Notes under the pieces: generated by a model
Seen by the model: the letters and a program-made list of their open reading frames with translations, nothing else
The model's database searches: none
Told to the model about the DNA's origin: nothing
Made by a program: the position numbers and the translations under genes
In this document: positions 37,827 through 48,533 of the stretch, one piece after another
How positions within the stretch are numbered: position 1 is the first letter of the stretch
Layout: every line of letters starts with the position of its first letter
Origin: Lepus europaeus
Lineage: Eukaryota > Chordata > Mammalia > Lagomorpha > Leporidae
Reading direction: 5' to 3'
DNA: 64,000 nucleotides
Assembly (NCBI RefSeq): GCF_033115175.1
Contig: NC_084827.1
Location: 176,267,401-176,331,400 of the forward strand

Positions 37827-38148
37827 AGGGCCGGCACTGTGGCTTAACAGGCTAATCCTCCGCCTTGCGGCGCTGGCATACCGGGTTCTAGTCCTGGTCA
37901 GGGCGCTGGATTCTATCCCGGTTGCCCCTCTTCCAGGCCAGCTCTCTGCTATGGCCCAGGAAGGCAGTGGAGGATGGCCCAAGTCCTTGGGCCCTGCACC
38001 CGCTTGGGAGACCAGGAGAAGCACCTGGCTCCTGGCTTCGGATCAGCGAGATGCGCCAGCCGCAGCGGCCATTGGAGGGTGAACCAACGGCAAAAAGGAA
38101 GACCTTTCTCTCTGTCTCTCTCTCTCTCTCACTATCCACTCTGCCTGT

Positions 38149-38175
<27 letters not shown>
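37827..38175 (+). mobile_element. CSINE, B form
   Basis: GGGCCGGCACTGTGGCTTAACAGG-type head to CTCTGCCTGT and an A25-30 tail. Confidence 0.94.
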
Positions 38176-38179
<4 letters not shown>

Positions 38180-38282
38180 AAAGTAGATACTGAGCTTCAG
38201 AATTAATATAATTAACTTTTTTTTTTTTCTGTCTGGCAACCAAACTCTCTTCCCAATGGTACCCTGTAACCCTGTAGCCTCG

Positions 38283-38460
38283 AAGATGGCCCAAGTACGT
38301 AGGCCCCTGGCACCCACATGGGAGCTCCAGGCTCCTGGTTTTGGCTTGGCCCACCCCCAGCTGTTACGGCCATTTGGAGAGGGAATCAGTAGACAGAAGA
38401 TCTCTCCCTCTCTCACTGTCACTCTGCCTTTCAAATAAAGAAAAAATGTTAGAAAAAAAA
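38283..38460 (+). mobile_element. CSINE, A form, 3' half
   Basis: Starts at 'GAAGATGGCCCAAGTACG', ends 'CAAATAAAGAAAAAATG'. A short CSINE 5' remnant in the other orientation follows (about 38,465-38,524). Confidence 0.82.
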
Positions 38461-38524
38461 GAATGGGTATTCCAATAAGGGATGCTGGCAATGTGAGTGG
38501 TGGCTTAACCCACTGAGCAGGTCC

Positions 38525-38832
38525 CATGTGCTACTATTTTACTGCTACAAATATGTCTGCCATCTCTATATGTGAAGAGAAAGCTTCCCTAGCTGGAGAA
38601 GGAAACAACACATAGGATTGCTGCCCCAGCCTGCCCTGAGCTCATATCTACCCAGAACCGTCTGGACCTCCAAGCTCAGGGCTTTCCTGTCCTCTTCAGC
38701 TTGCTCTGCACGGGCTTTGCATTCTCTTCCAACAGTGTCCTGTTTACCCAATACGGCAATGCAGGGCGTCATTCTCAAACTAAACAAAGCTAACGCCACG
38801 TGTACAGTTCCAGGCTCACAGGCAGGTGACGC
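38525..38832. other. Intronic, nothing recognised
   Basis: No repeat landmark or gene feature seen. Confidence 0.4.
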
Positions 38833-38837
38833 ATTCT

Positions 38838-39152
38838 TGTTAGTCAAATGGCGCTGCCTTGCTTGTGGTGCCACCTAACCCCAGACGCCATCTTAGGCCC
38901 TGGCCCCTGTCGCCAGTTGCAGGATAGGCTTTGGCCCTAAACCTCATGGTCCAACCACCGGTGTCAAGCTGCACCCCCACCCTAATGGGATTCGCTACTC
39001 CTACTTCCCTACGCCCACCTGGAAAAGGGATATCAGGACCCGTTCCCGGACACGTGCCCCTTTATCCTCCTTTGTCTTTCCCTCGGGTCTGTCGGGTTCC
39101 CCCAGTAAACCCTTTCCCTTACTCCGGTGTGTGGTGTTTTGTGGGCCTTACA
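38838..39152 (+). mobile_element. Solo LTR of an endogenous retrovirus, 315 bp
   Basis: Begins TGTTAGTCAAATGGCGC and ends GGGCCTTACA. It has a perfect 5-bp TSD ATTCT (38,833-38,837 and 39,153-39,157). Related to the LTR at 22,214. Shared blocks include 'CGCCATCTTAGGC' and 'CTCCGGTGT'. Confidence 0.9.
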
Positions 39153-39157
39153 ATTCT

Positions 39158-40393
39158 AGCACAGGTACTGCAAGGAACAGGAGTCCCCCAACAAAGTCAC
39201 AGCTGGATCAGACCTAGCAACCTGCAGAAAAAGCATTACTGCCACAGGCCCAGGCGAGCAAAGACAAAGCATGGGACCAGGGCTTACTCTTCAATTAAGT
39301 GATAAAATCAAGAAAGCTTTAGCGTCTTCTGATACCTAGTAGACAGTGATTTTAAGATTCTTCCACTTCAGAGCAGGGGAGAGAAGCAGCTAAAGATGTG
39401 ATCACCACCACACAGCTGTCTCTTTTCGTAAACCATCAGGTTAAGGACACAGGGAAATACATTTTATACAAATATCGCTGGCCAGTTTAATTATTCACTT
39501 TTCTTGCATGTACTAATCTGGAAAATTTCCTGTCAATATTTATATTATGTGCTTCATTTAAAATCCTAACAAGACTTGTAAGATGTTATCCTCAATAAGT
39601 GATACAAAATTAGAGAAATACAAAGATTCCCATCCACCGATGCTGGCCCCTTACGGCCCCTCTAATTTTAGGGGTGAAAAAGAAGGCTCTTTGTACACTG
39701 TGGAGAAGCAACACCATTCGGGAAACATAAAAACCATAAATCATAAAAATGCAAACCCTTAATAGCCCATTTGTAAAAAGAAACACAAATGACTGAGCTA
39801 AGTGTCTTACAGTAACAAAGCTGTCCTCAGAAGAGGAAACATTTGAAAGGAAAGGCAAACTTTGGTGTCTCAAGGCCCTCTGGCTGAAAACATTTTTGTT
39901 CTAACAGCTTTTGGCTAGCTAGATTTTTCGGACAAAAGAAGCCGGAGTTTTAAGACTCAAAGGTCAAGTCACTTCCAATCCTGAGAGAGGAGGATTAGGC
40001 GGACAAGCTTTAAAGGGGGAGGGGGGGCTAGTACTATTTATAAATACCACCCTCTGGGTCAGCTGGGTCTTTTCTCATTTAAAAGCTCCCTGGTGATTTA
40101 GACCAGGGATGAGCACGAAGGAACACTCCTAGACAACAGGAAGCCTCCTGCTCAGCACAGGCTGTCCCTGTCCCTTCTACTTTAGAACTGGGCTCACCTA
40201 AAGAAGCACTCGCATATGTAAAAGTAAGACATCTTTAAAATAAGCTTCAGAGCACAGCCAATAGTATGCAAAGTACTAAGCCCTAGGAAAGGTGGAAAAA
40301 GGAAGTGAACATTCCCTAGACATTTGGCAGAATGGGGGATCCTTAGTTCAACGTGGCAGGTTACTTGAATTCTCTAATATTTTATTTTTTTAA
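39158..40393. other. Intronic, no repeat or gene recognised
   Basis: 1.2 kb of unique-looking AT-rich sequence without CSINEs. Confidence 0.45.
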
Positions 40394-40700
40394 AAAAGAT
40401 TTATTTATTTGAGAGTTACAAAGAGAGGGAGAGACAGAGAGAGAGAGGGCTTCCATCCGCTAGTTCATTCTCCAAATGGCCACAATGACAGGAGCTGGGC
40501 TTGATCTGAAGCCAGGAGCTCCTGCTGGGTCTCCCACGTGGATGCAAGGACCCAAACACTGGGGCCATCTTCCACTGCTTTCCCAGGCCATCAGAAGAGA
40601 GCTGGATGGGAAGAGGAGCAGCCGGGCTTGAACTGGTACTCTGATATGGGATGCCAGTGTCACAAGCAGCGGTTTAACTGCTGTAGCACAATGCCGGCCT
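40394..40700 (-). mobile_element. CSINE, A form
   Basis: AAGATTTATTTATTTGAGAG tail complement to 'GTAGCACAATGCCGGCC'. Confidence 0.9.
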
Positions 40701-40864
40701 CTCTCGTGTATCTTAAAGAACAGGTATGCTCTGGCGCGATGCAAGTGCAGCCAGTGCAGGAGCTGGGGACAGAGCTGATGTAGAGAAGGCAGTGAGGGCC
40801 TACAAGGAGTGTGGGAAGGGAAGGTTTGGGGATTGGAAGACACCAGTTAGAGGAATGGGGTACT

Positions 40865-40985
40865 CCTTAGGACACACTGTTGAAGGGGTGGCGAAGGGAA
40901 AGAGAGAAAAGGAGACTGTAAGAGAGAGAGAGAGGAGAGAGGAGAGAGATGAGAGGAGGAGAGGAGCCAAGAGATAAGAACCAAG
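40865..40985 (+). repeat. Purine-rich GA tract
   Basis: About 120 bp almost wholly A and G on the + strand, built from GAGAGA and GGAGAGAG units. Confidence 0.85.
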
Positions 40986-41329
40986 AGAGCACGTGTTCAG
41001 GAACAGGCCCTTTTAAAACTTCGCCCAAGGGCGGGCAGGGAAGCAGGAGCCCAAATCCCATTAGGATGGGGGTGGAGCTTGACCAGAGGTTGGGCCATGT
41101 GGCTAGCTGGCTAAAACTGTGCCAGTTTCCTAACACACAAATGTAGGAAAGGGGGTACAAGGATTTAAAGTATTTTGTAACAATCCTCTAGAATTTTTGG
41201 AATCAGTATAGTTCTGGGAGTCTTAGTTTTAAATGGAAATGGTCAACATCATTTTTTTTTTTTTGCTTTACACCCTGTCCCCACCCAACTGCCCAACTTT
41301 TCTATAATAAACAGACCCACTGCCCATGC

Positions 41330-42505
41330 TGAAATCGGACATGACCCCCTAAAATTTACACAAAAATGTGGCCCCTTAAAGTTCCCCAGAAGCACCATCT
41401 AGGGTGCCACACGTGCTACTGTTACCGGAGAAATGCAGGGTTCTTGTCTTCCCGCAAGAAAGAATTCAGGCGTGAAACAGAGAGTATGGGAGGTAAAATA
41501 GCAAGGTTTATTAGGGAAGGAACACCCGTAAGGACGGATGGGCACCTCTCCAGACAGAGCCTGAGAGACTGGGGGCGGGGGGAAGGAGCGAGGTTACATG
41601 TTGAGTGGAGAGATTACACCTGACCAGGCCAGGCGGGTGGCTCAACAGAGGCAGAGGGCTGAGCACGCAGTCCGGTTGAGGCCGGGGTGGGGGTGGGGTT
41701 AAGGAGACGGGTCTTGCTTCCCCACCTCTGCTCCTCTTGGAACAAAGGGCTTTTTGGATGTAAATAGAAAAATTTCTCCCTGAGTTTTCTCTAGAAGGTC
41801 TGAAACAAAGGACTTTATGGATGCAAATGTTATCAGACCTGAGGAAGGGAGCAGGGTCTTTGAGATGCAGATACTGGGCTGCACTTGGGAGATTGTGGAA
41901 GATTGTCAGGCAGAAGGGGTGGGCACCTCCACCTGGCAGGTTATCAGGTAGAAGGGGGCAGGGCAGGATGTGAATACTGGGCTGCCCCTAGAAACACCAA
42001 CGGGATGACATTGAGATGCAGCATATGCTGGACATAGATGTTGTTATGTCGCACACACATAAGCTCATAACTGACTTCCTACCTAACACTACCAGAATTT
42101 GGGGTGCCATCCGATTTCACCATATGCTTATTAATAAATCCCCAATGTAAATAAGCCCGAGAGGGTTCTTGCCTAATATTTAGAGAAGAATTCTAAATAC
42201 CAGCACAGAGAACCAGCCACGTGGAGGAGCATCTAGGCTAGGAAGCCTAGGGCACGCCCTGGAGGCACAGGGCTACAGCAAGCCCCCTCCTGGCAAGAGG
42301 CCAGGGCCGAAGAGAAGGGGCCGGACACACCATGTCCCAGGCTTTTAACCCACTTCCAAAGGGGGAATGGTTAATTAATCTGATTGGCTGGTGGGCACCC
42401 AGATGTGGCCAGGTAGGGGCATGAGGTCACACAGAGGTATGGGGAAGGTGTGGTCTTCCAGCTCACAAACTTAATTGATTTTAACCTGTATGCCTGCCCA
42501 CTTCA
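41330..42505 (-). mobile_element. LTR of an endogenous retrovirus, interrupted and deleted
   Basis: Complement of the LTR at 43,505-44,124. It is broken by a 669-bp solo LTR (41,420-42,088). It also lacks about 110 bp that in the other copy include the AATAAA signal. The termini TGAAG (at 42,505) and TTTCA (at 41,330) are intact. The adjoining sequence on the right is not retroviral. Confidence 0.85.
41420..42088 (-). mobile_element. Solo LTR inserted in another LTR
   Basis: Bounded by TGTTACC and CCTAACA. The 4-bp TSD CTAC lies at 41,416-41,419 and 42,089-42,092. AATAAA on the - strand (at about 41,509-41,514, seen as TTTATT) sets the orientation. A 4-bp TSD is common for class I (gamma-like) elements. 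Confidence 0.85.
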
Positions 42506-42570
42506 GGTGCCACTTACCAGGTGCTATTGAGCTCGACTACCTCCGTGAAATTAGGGTTAAATTTCTACCT

Positions 42571-42898
42571 TTTTTTTTTTTTTGACAGGCAGAGTGGATA
42601 GTGAGAGAGAGAGAGAGAGAAAGGTCTTCCTTTTTGCCGTTGGTTCACCCTCCAATGGCCGCTGTGGCCAGCGCATCTCGCTGATCCGAAGCCAGGAGCC
42701 AGGTGCTTCTCCTGGTCTCCCATGTGGGTGCAGGGCTCAAGGACTTGGGCCATCCTCCACTGCACTCCCGGGCCATAGCAGAGAGCTGGCCTGGAAGAGG
42801 GGCAACCGGGATAGAATCTGGCGCCCCAACCGGGACTAGAACCCGGTGTGCTGGTGCCACAAGGTGGAGGATTAGCCTGTTAAGCCACAGCGCCGGCC
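42571..42898 (-). mobile_element. CSINE, B form, with TSD
   Basis: TSD AATTTCTACCT at 42,560-42,570 and 42,899-42,909. Confidence 0.95.
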
Positions 42899-42909
42899 AA
42901 TTTCTACCT

Positions 42910-43504
42910 CTTAAGTCTTCACAGGTGAATATGAAAGACATGCCTGACTATTCCAATAAGCCAATCAGAAACCTTCAGTACTTCAAAGCAAAAAGGATAA
43001 GTAAAACTTTTGCCTTTGTCTCCTTAAGGCAAACATGCTGTACCTGCCTTTCTTGATTATCTCTGGGAACTGTTATTGATAATAAAGCTACCTAATGACT
43101 TCTTCTATTATAATTCTCTATACTCAAGCCAAATGGGTTTATAATCTACATAAGGGTAGCCTATCACTTCCCACTATCTGGGAATCTGTAAGATATGTTG
43201 TTTTCATCTAAAGGGGCACCCCACCTACAATCGGTTTTGCTCCAGTTTTGCCTTTGCTAATTATATGTTTCAGAAGTCGACTTCTAGGAGTAACTGACCA
43301 TGCAGGGAACACAGATGTTGGCGATGACCGAGACTGCTCCAGCTCACAGAGCAAATTTTTTGGAAAGGATAGGCAGAGACTTCCAGACCTTGGATAGGCA
43401 GGGCCTGCACTACGCCCCTCAAAAGCAGGAAGCAGTTACAGAAGAGATGATTCGATGTCCATCAACTCCCTTTAGGATTAAAGGGATGGAGTCTGAGGGG
43501 GGAA
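42910..43504 (+). other. Intronic sequence and possible retroviral 3' internal remnant
   Basis: The part just left of the LTR (about 43,290-43,504) is open in one frame. It ends in a purine tract (GAGTCTGAGGGGGGAA) against the LTR start, as in a retroviral polypurine tract. No retroviral protein domain was recognised. Confidence 0.4.
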
Positions 43505-44124
43505 TGAAGTGGGCAGGCATACAGGTTATAATCAATTAGGTTTGTGAGCTGGAAGACCACACCTTCCCCATACCTCTGTGTGACCTCATGCCCCCCTACC
43601 TGGCCACATCTGGGTGCCCACCAGCCAATCAGATTAATTAACCACTCCCCTTTGGAAGTGGGTTAAAAGCCTGGGACATGGTGTGGTGTGTCCGGCTGCC
43701 CCTTCTCTTCGGCCCTGGCCTCTTGCCAGGAGGGGGCTTGCTGTAGCCCTGTGCCTCCAGGGCGTGCCCTTAGGCTTTCTAGCCTAGATGCTCCTCCACG
43801 TGGCTGGTTCCTGGTGCTCGGTATGAACAGATATTTACCTCTCTCTTAGATAAAGCCCTCACTCTCCTATGCACCTGACTAAATAAAGGCTTAAAATGTA
43901 CCATGCTGCCTCGTTTCTCTGTGCTGGTATTTAGAATTCTTCTCTAAATATTAGGCAAGAACCCTCTCGGGCTTATTAACACTGGGGATTTATTAACAAG
44001 CATATGGTGAAATCGGATGGCACCCCAAATTCTGGTAGCACATGTGGCACCCTAGATGGTGCTTCTGGGGAACTTTAAGGGGCCACATTTTTGTGTAAAT
44101 TTTAGGGGGTCATGTCCGGTTTCA
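43505..44124 (+). mobile_element. LTR of an endogenous retrovirus, 620 bp
   Basis: Starts TGAAGTGGGC, ends CCGGTTTCA. The AATAAA signal is at about 43,883. It is the best-preserved member of the family also seen at 33,926 and 41,330. The tract directly upstream looks like a polypurine tract, suggesting a 3' LTR of a decayed provirus. Confidence 0.85.
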
Positions 44125-44149
44125 ATGCCAGCCCCTCACTGGCCAGCTG

Positions 44150-44290
44150 AAATTATGATAAAGGAAGAGTGGAGTGAGAGGGAATGGGGAAGGCAAAGAG
44201 AAGAGACAAAAAAGAAACACGGGACAGGGACACACACAGAGGGAGGAAAAGACAGGCAGGGAGTGAAGCAAGGAAAAGACAATGAGAAAA
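44150..44290 (+). repeat. Purine-rich tract
   Basis: About 140 bp of mostly GGAAGAG, AAAGAGA and GAAAAAG motifs with a short CACACACA interruption. Confidence 0.75.
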
Positions 44291-44420
44291 AGACACCCAG
44301 CTCCGGCCATTGCAGCCATCTGGGGAGTGAACCAGAGGATGGAAGACCTCTCTCTCTGTCTCTGCCTCACTGTAACTCTGCCTTTCAAATAAATAAATAA
44401 ATCTTTTTTTTAAAAAAAGA
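44291..44420 (+). mobile_element. CSINE, A form, 5'-truncated
   Basis: 'CCAGCTCCGGCCATTGCAGC' to AAATAAATAAATAAATC. Confidence 0.85.
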
Positions 44421-44433
44421 TACAAATAGAAAT

Positions 44434-44735
44434 GCTCCACTGGCACCACAGCTCACTAGGCTAATCCTCCACCTGTGGCGCCGGTACTCCAGGTTCTAGT
44501 CCTGGTTGCTCCTCTTCCAGTCCAGCTCTCTGCTGTGGCCCAGGAAGGCAGTGGAGGATGGCCCAAATGCTTGGGCCCTGCACCTGCATGGGAGACCAGG
44601 AGGAAGCACCTGGCTTCAGATCGGCACAGCGCTGGCCATAGCAGCCATTTTGGGGGTGAACCAACGGAAGGAAGACCTTTCTCTCTGTCTCTCTCACTTC
44701 ACTGTCTAACTCTGCCTGTCAGAAAAAAAAAAAAA
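44434..44735 (+). mobile_element. CSINE, B-like form
   Basis: Head 'CACCACAGCTCACTAGGC' plus TAATCCTCC, and end TAACTCTGCCTGTCAG-poly(A). It is intermediate between the forms. Confidence 0.88.
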
Positions 44736-45042
44736 TACATACAACTCAACCAGGAGACAGGGCCAGGACAGGCGGAACCAAAGGGGCTCAGGAGGTTTGG
44801 GGATGAGAGCCCCTGGTCTACTCTTCCATTAACAATGGCGGCTGCCTTGGTTGTGGCCTTCACAGAATGGTTTGAGCTGATAGGCAGGAGAGAATGAGGA
44901 AGGAGACTGAGCACTGCAACTGTTAAGCTTCTTCCCTTTTCTTATTCAGTCACTTATCTACGCGAGTCCATTATCAAATACCGACACCCAAGTTTTTATC
45001 TCCAACATGAAAATATTTTTTTTTTCAAACTTGGGGGAAGAG

Positions 45043-45364
45043 TATTTTTTTTTTATTTTTCATTTAACAGATAGAGTTAGACAATGAGAGAGACAGAGAG
45101 AAAGGTCTTCCTTCCGTTGGTTCACCCCCCAAATGGCCGCTATGGCCGGCGCTGCGCCGATCCAAAGCCAGGAGCCAGGTGCCTCCTCCTGGTCTCCCAC
45201 GCGGGTATAGGGGCCCAAGCACTTGGGCCATCCTCCACTGCCTTCCCGGGCCACAGCAGAGAGCTGGACTGGAAGAGGAGCAGCCGGGACTAGAACCCGG
45301 TGCCCAAATGGGATGCCGGTGCAGCAGGCGGAGGATTAGCCAAGTCAGCCACAGCACCAGCCCC
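45043..45364 (-). mobile_element. CSINE, B-like form
   Basis: AACAGATAGAGTTAGACAATG start in complement to 'CCACAGCACCAGCCCC'. Confidence 0.9.
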
Positions 45365-45430
45365 AATATTTCAACACTAAGCATTAGCTTAAAAATACTT
45401 ATTTGGTGAGTGAAATTGAGAAAAAAAAAT

Positions 45431-45553
45431 TTACTTGGGGGGCCCACATGGTGGTGCAGCAGGTTAAGCTGCCACCTGCAGTGCAGGCATCCGATATGAG
45501 CAGTTGGCTATTCCACTTCTTTATTATTATTATTATTTTTGACAGGCAGAGTG

Positions 45554-45601
<48 letters not shown>

Positions 45602-46115
45602 TCTTCCTTTTGCCGTTGGTTCACCCTCCAATGGCCGCCGCGGTAGCGCGCTGTGGACGGTGCACTGCGCTGATCTGAAGCCAGGAGCCAGGTGCTTCTC
45701 CTGGTCTCCCATGGGGTGCAGGGCCCAAGCACTTGGGCCATCCTCCACTGCACTCCCTGGCCACAGCAGAGAGCTGGCCTGGAAGAGGGGCAACCGGGAC
45801 AGGATCGGTGCCCCGACCGGGACTAGAACCTGGTGTGCCGGCGCCGCAAGGCGGAGGATTAGCCTAGTGAGCCGCGGCGCCCGGCCGGCTATTCCACTTC
45901 TGATCCAGCTCTCTGCTAAATGTTTCTGGGACAACAGCGGATGGCCCAAGTCCTTGGGCCTCTACACTTCTGTGGGAGACCTGGATGGAGTTTCAGGCTC
46001 CTGGCTTCAGCCTGGACCAGCACTAGCGGTGCAGTCATTTGGGCATGACTCAGCAGATGGAAGATCTCTGTCTCTCTGTAACTCTGCCTTTCAAATAAAT
46101 AAACCTTTAAAATTT
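45431..46115 (+). mobile_element. CSINE, A form, split by a B form
   Basis: Head at 45,431-45,520; remainder at 45,902-46,115, ending CAAATAAATAAACC. Confidence 0.9.
45521..45886 (-). mobile_element. CSINE, B form, nested
   Basis: Perfect 15-bp TSD GGCTATTCCACTTCT at 45,506-45,520 and 45,887-45,901. Contains a (TTA)n and a (GA)n stretch. Confidence 0.96.
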
Positions 46116-46664
46116 TTTCCTTGGGACCGCTACATAGGAGTCCTAGGAATTAATTTGGTTTGGGTGGGGCTGGGAGAGGAGACCAGAGGGCATGTTGATG
46201 CAGAGTTACAAGGCAAAGCTGGGAGGGGCAAACACAATTGGCTTAGGGCAGTACAGACCTGCAGTGCAGTCCGACCTGGCAGCTATGTATTCGGAGATAA
46301 AGTCATTTAGCTTGCCTGGGTTCTGGTTCATAAACAACAGATAATATCAAGGTATTACGATTGTTATATGAAATGCCCACAAATGATATGTAAATTATAA
46401 CACATGATACAAGTATATAACACTATAACAATTTTTCATGATTGGAAAAGGCAAAAAAATGAAAGTAACTTCTTCTGAACTATTTCAAATTCTTTAATGA
46501 AAACACATATTATCTTATTGTCTTTTAAAGTAATCTTCAATAAGGGAAAAGTGACTGAAAACGAAGTTGTAATAACAAATGTTTGACTTTGGTTTTGTTC
46601 ATCTGAAACCAGTAATTCCCAGAAAATCTGCTGCAGTTTTCTGTGCTACTCATATAAGAGTACT
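46116..46664. other. Intronic, nothing recognised
   Basis: AT-rich unique-looking sequence. Confidence 0.4.
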
Positions 46665-47048
46665 TCACAACACTCATGGGGGCTAGTACTGTGGTGTAGC
46701 GGTTAAATGGCTGCCTGAGATGCTGGCAACCGATATGGGCACCAGTTTGTGTCCCAGCTGCTCCAGTTCTGATTTAGCTCTCTGCTAATGTGCCTGGGAA
46801 AGCACCAGAATACGGCCAAAGTGTTTGGGCCCCAGCCACCCAGGTGGGAGACCTGTACTAACATCCTGGCTCCTGGTTTTGGTCTGGCCCAGCCCTAGCT
46901 GTTGAGGCCATTTTGGGAGTGAACCAGTGGATGGAAGATCTCTTGCTCTCTGTAATTTTGCCTTTCAAATAAATAAACAAACCTTAAAAAAAAAAAAAGT
47001 TCATAGAAAATGGAATTAAAAGATGAGCTTATTTTGGTACAAAACACA
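46665..47048 (-). mobile_element. Mariner-type small element interrupted by a CSINE
   Basis: 'GAGTACTTCACAACACTCAT' at the left and GGAATTAAAAGATGAGC with 'TTATTTTGGTACAAAAC' at 47,010-47,048. The rest is CSINE. Confidence 0.65.
46679..46998 (+). mobile_element. CSINE, A form
   Basis: Head GGGGGCTAGTACTGTGG to AAATAAATAAACAAACC. Confidence 0.92.
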
Positions 47049-47112
47049 ATTGTGCCACAATACTGGCCCCAACACCTCTACCTTTTTTTTTTTTTTTTAA
47101 TATTTATTTGAG

Positions 47113-47450
47113 GGGCCGGTGCTGTGGCACAGTGGGTTAACGCCCTGGCCTGAAGCGTCGGCATCCCATATGGGTGCCGGTTCGAGACCTGGCTGCTCCA
47201 CTTCCAATCCAGCTCTCTGCTGTGGCCTAGGATAGCAGTAGAAGATGGCCCAAGTCCTGCACCCGTGTGGGAAACCTGGAAGAAACTCCTGGCTCTGGAT
47301 TGGTGCAGCTCTGGCCGTTGAGGCCAACTGGGGAGTGAACCATTGGATGGAAGATCTCTCTCTCTCTCTGCCTCTCCCCTCTCTGTGTAACTCTGACTTT
47401 CAAATAAATAAATCTTAAACAACAACAACAACAACAACAACAAAAAACAC
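47113..47450 (+). mobile_element. CSINE, A form, with ACA-repeat tail
   Basis: Head GGGGCCGGTGCTGTGGC to AAATAAATAAATC, then about ten (ACA) units in place of plain poly(A). Confidence 0.93.
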
Positions 47451-47504
47451 AACCAACTCAAAAAAATTACAAAGCCCAAATAGCCCATAACCATTAAAAC
47501 AAAA

Positions 47505-47812
47505 ATAAAGATTTATTTGAAAGACAGAGTTACAGAGAGAGGTAGAGCCAGAGAGAGAGAGGTCTTCCATCCGCTGGTTCATTCCTCAAATGACCACAAT
47601 GGCCAGAGCTGAGCTGATCCGAAGCCAGGAGCTTCTTCTGGGTTTCCCATGCAGGTGCAGGGGCCCAAGGATTTGGGCCATCTTCTACTACTTTCCCAGG
47701 CTATAGCAGAGAGCTGGATGGGAAGTGGAGCAGCTGACTTGAACTGGCGCCCATATGGGATGCTGGCACTGTAGGCCGGGGCTTTAACCCACTGTGCCAT
47801 AGTGCTGGCTCC
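47505..47812 (-). mobile_element. CSINE, A form
   Basis: 'AAAGATTTATTTGAAAGAC' start to 'GTGCCATAGTGCTGGCTCC'. Followed by AACCTCTACTTTT. Confidence 0.92.
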
Positions 47813-47823
47813 AAAACCTCTAC

Positions 47824-48167
47824 TTTTTTTTTTTTTTTTAAAGATTTATTTATTTGAAAGTCAGTGTTACACAGAGAAGAGAGGCAGAGAGAGAGAGAGA
47901 GAGAAAGAGGTCTTCCATCCGTTGGTTCACTCTCCAGATGGCTGCAATGGCTGGAGCTGTGCTGATTCGAAGCGATGAGCCAGGAGCTTCCTCTGGATCT
48001 TCCATGTGGGTACAGGGGCCCAAGGACTTGGGCCATCTTCCACTGTTTTTCCAGGCCATAGCAGAGAGCTGGATTGGAAGTAGAGCAGCTGGGACTTGAA
48101 CTAGCGCCCATATGGGATGTCAGCACTACAGGCAGCGGCTTTACCACTGAGCCACAGTCCCAGCCCC
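47824..48167 (-). mobile_element. CSINE, A form, serial insertion
   Basis: Bounded by ACCTCTACTTTT on the left (about 47,815) and by GACCTCTACTTTT on the right (about 48,170). Confidence 0.93.
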
Positions 48168-48182
48168 AAGACCTCTACTTTT

Positions 48183-48519
48183 TAAATTTTATTTATTTAT
48201 TTATTTATTTATTTTGACAGGCAGAGTTAGACAGAGAGACAGAGAAAGGTCTTCCTTCCATTGGTTCATCCCCCAAATGGCTGCTATGGCCAGCGCGCTG
48301 CGCCGATCCGAAGCCAGGAGCCAGGTGCTTCCTCCTGGTCTCCCATGCAGGTGCAGGGCCCAAGCACTTGGGCCATCCTCTACTGCCCTCCTGGGCCACA
48401 GCAGGGAGCTGGACTGGAAGAGGAGCAACCGGGACAGAAGCGGCGCCCCAACCGGGACTAGAACCCGGGGTGCTGGCGCCGCAGGCAGAGGATTAGCCTA
48501 GTGAGCCGTGGCGCCGGCC
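48183..48519 (-). mobile_element. CSINE, B-like form, serial insertion with TSD
   Basis: TSD AGACCTCTACTTTT at 48,169-48,182 and 48,520-48,533. Confidence 0.95.
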
Positions 48520-48533
48520 AGACCTCTACTTTT

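Noticed and set aside
43300-43539. 79-codon frame before the 43.5-kb LTR as a retroviral envelope gene
   Set aside because: The position before a purine tract and LTR fits a retroviral 3' end. The frame is short, runs into the LTR and shows no envelope domain I can identify, so it is mentioned only as a possible remnant.
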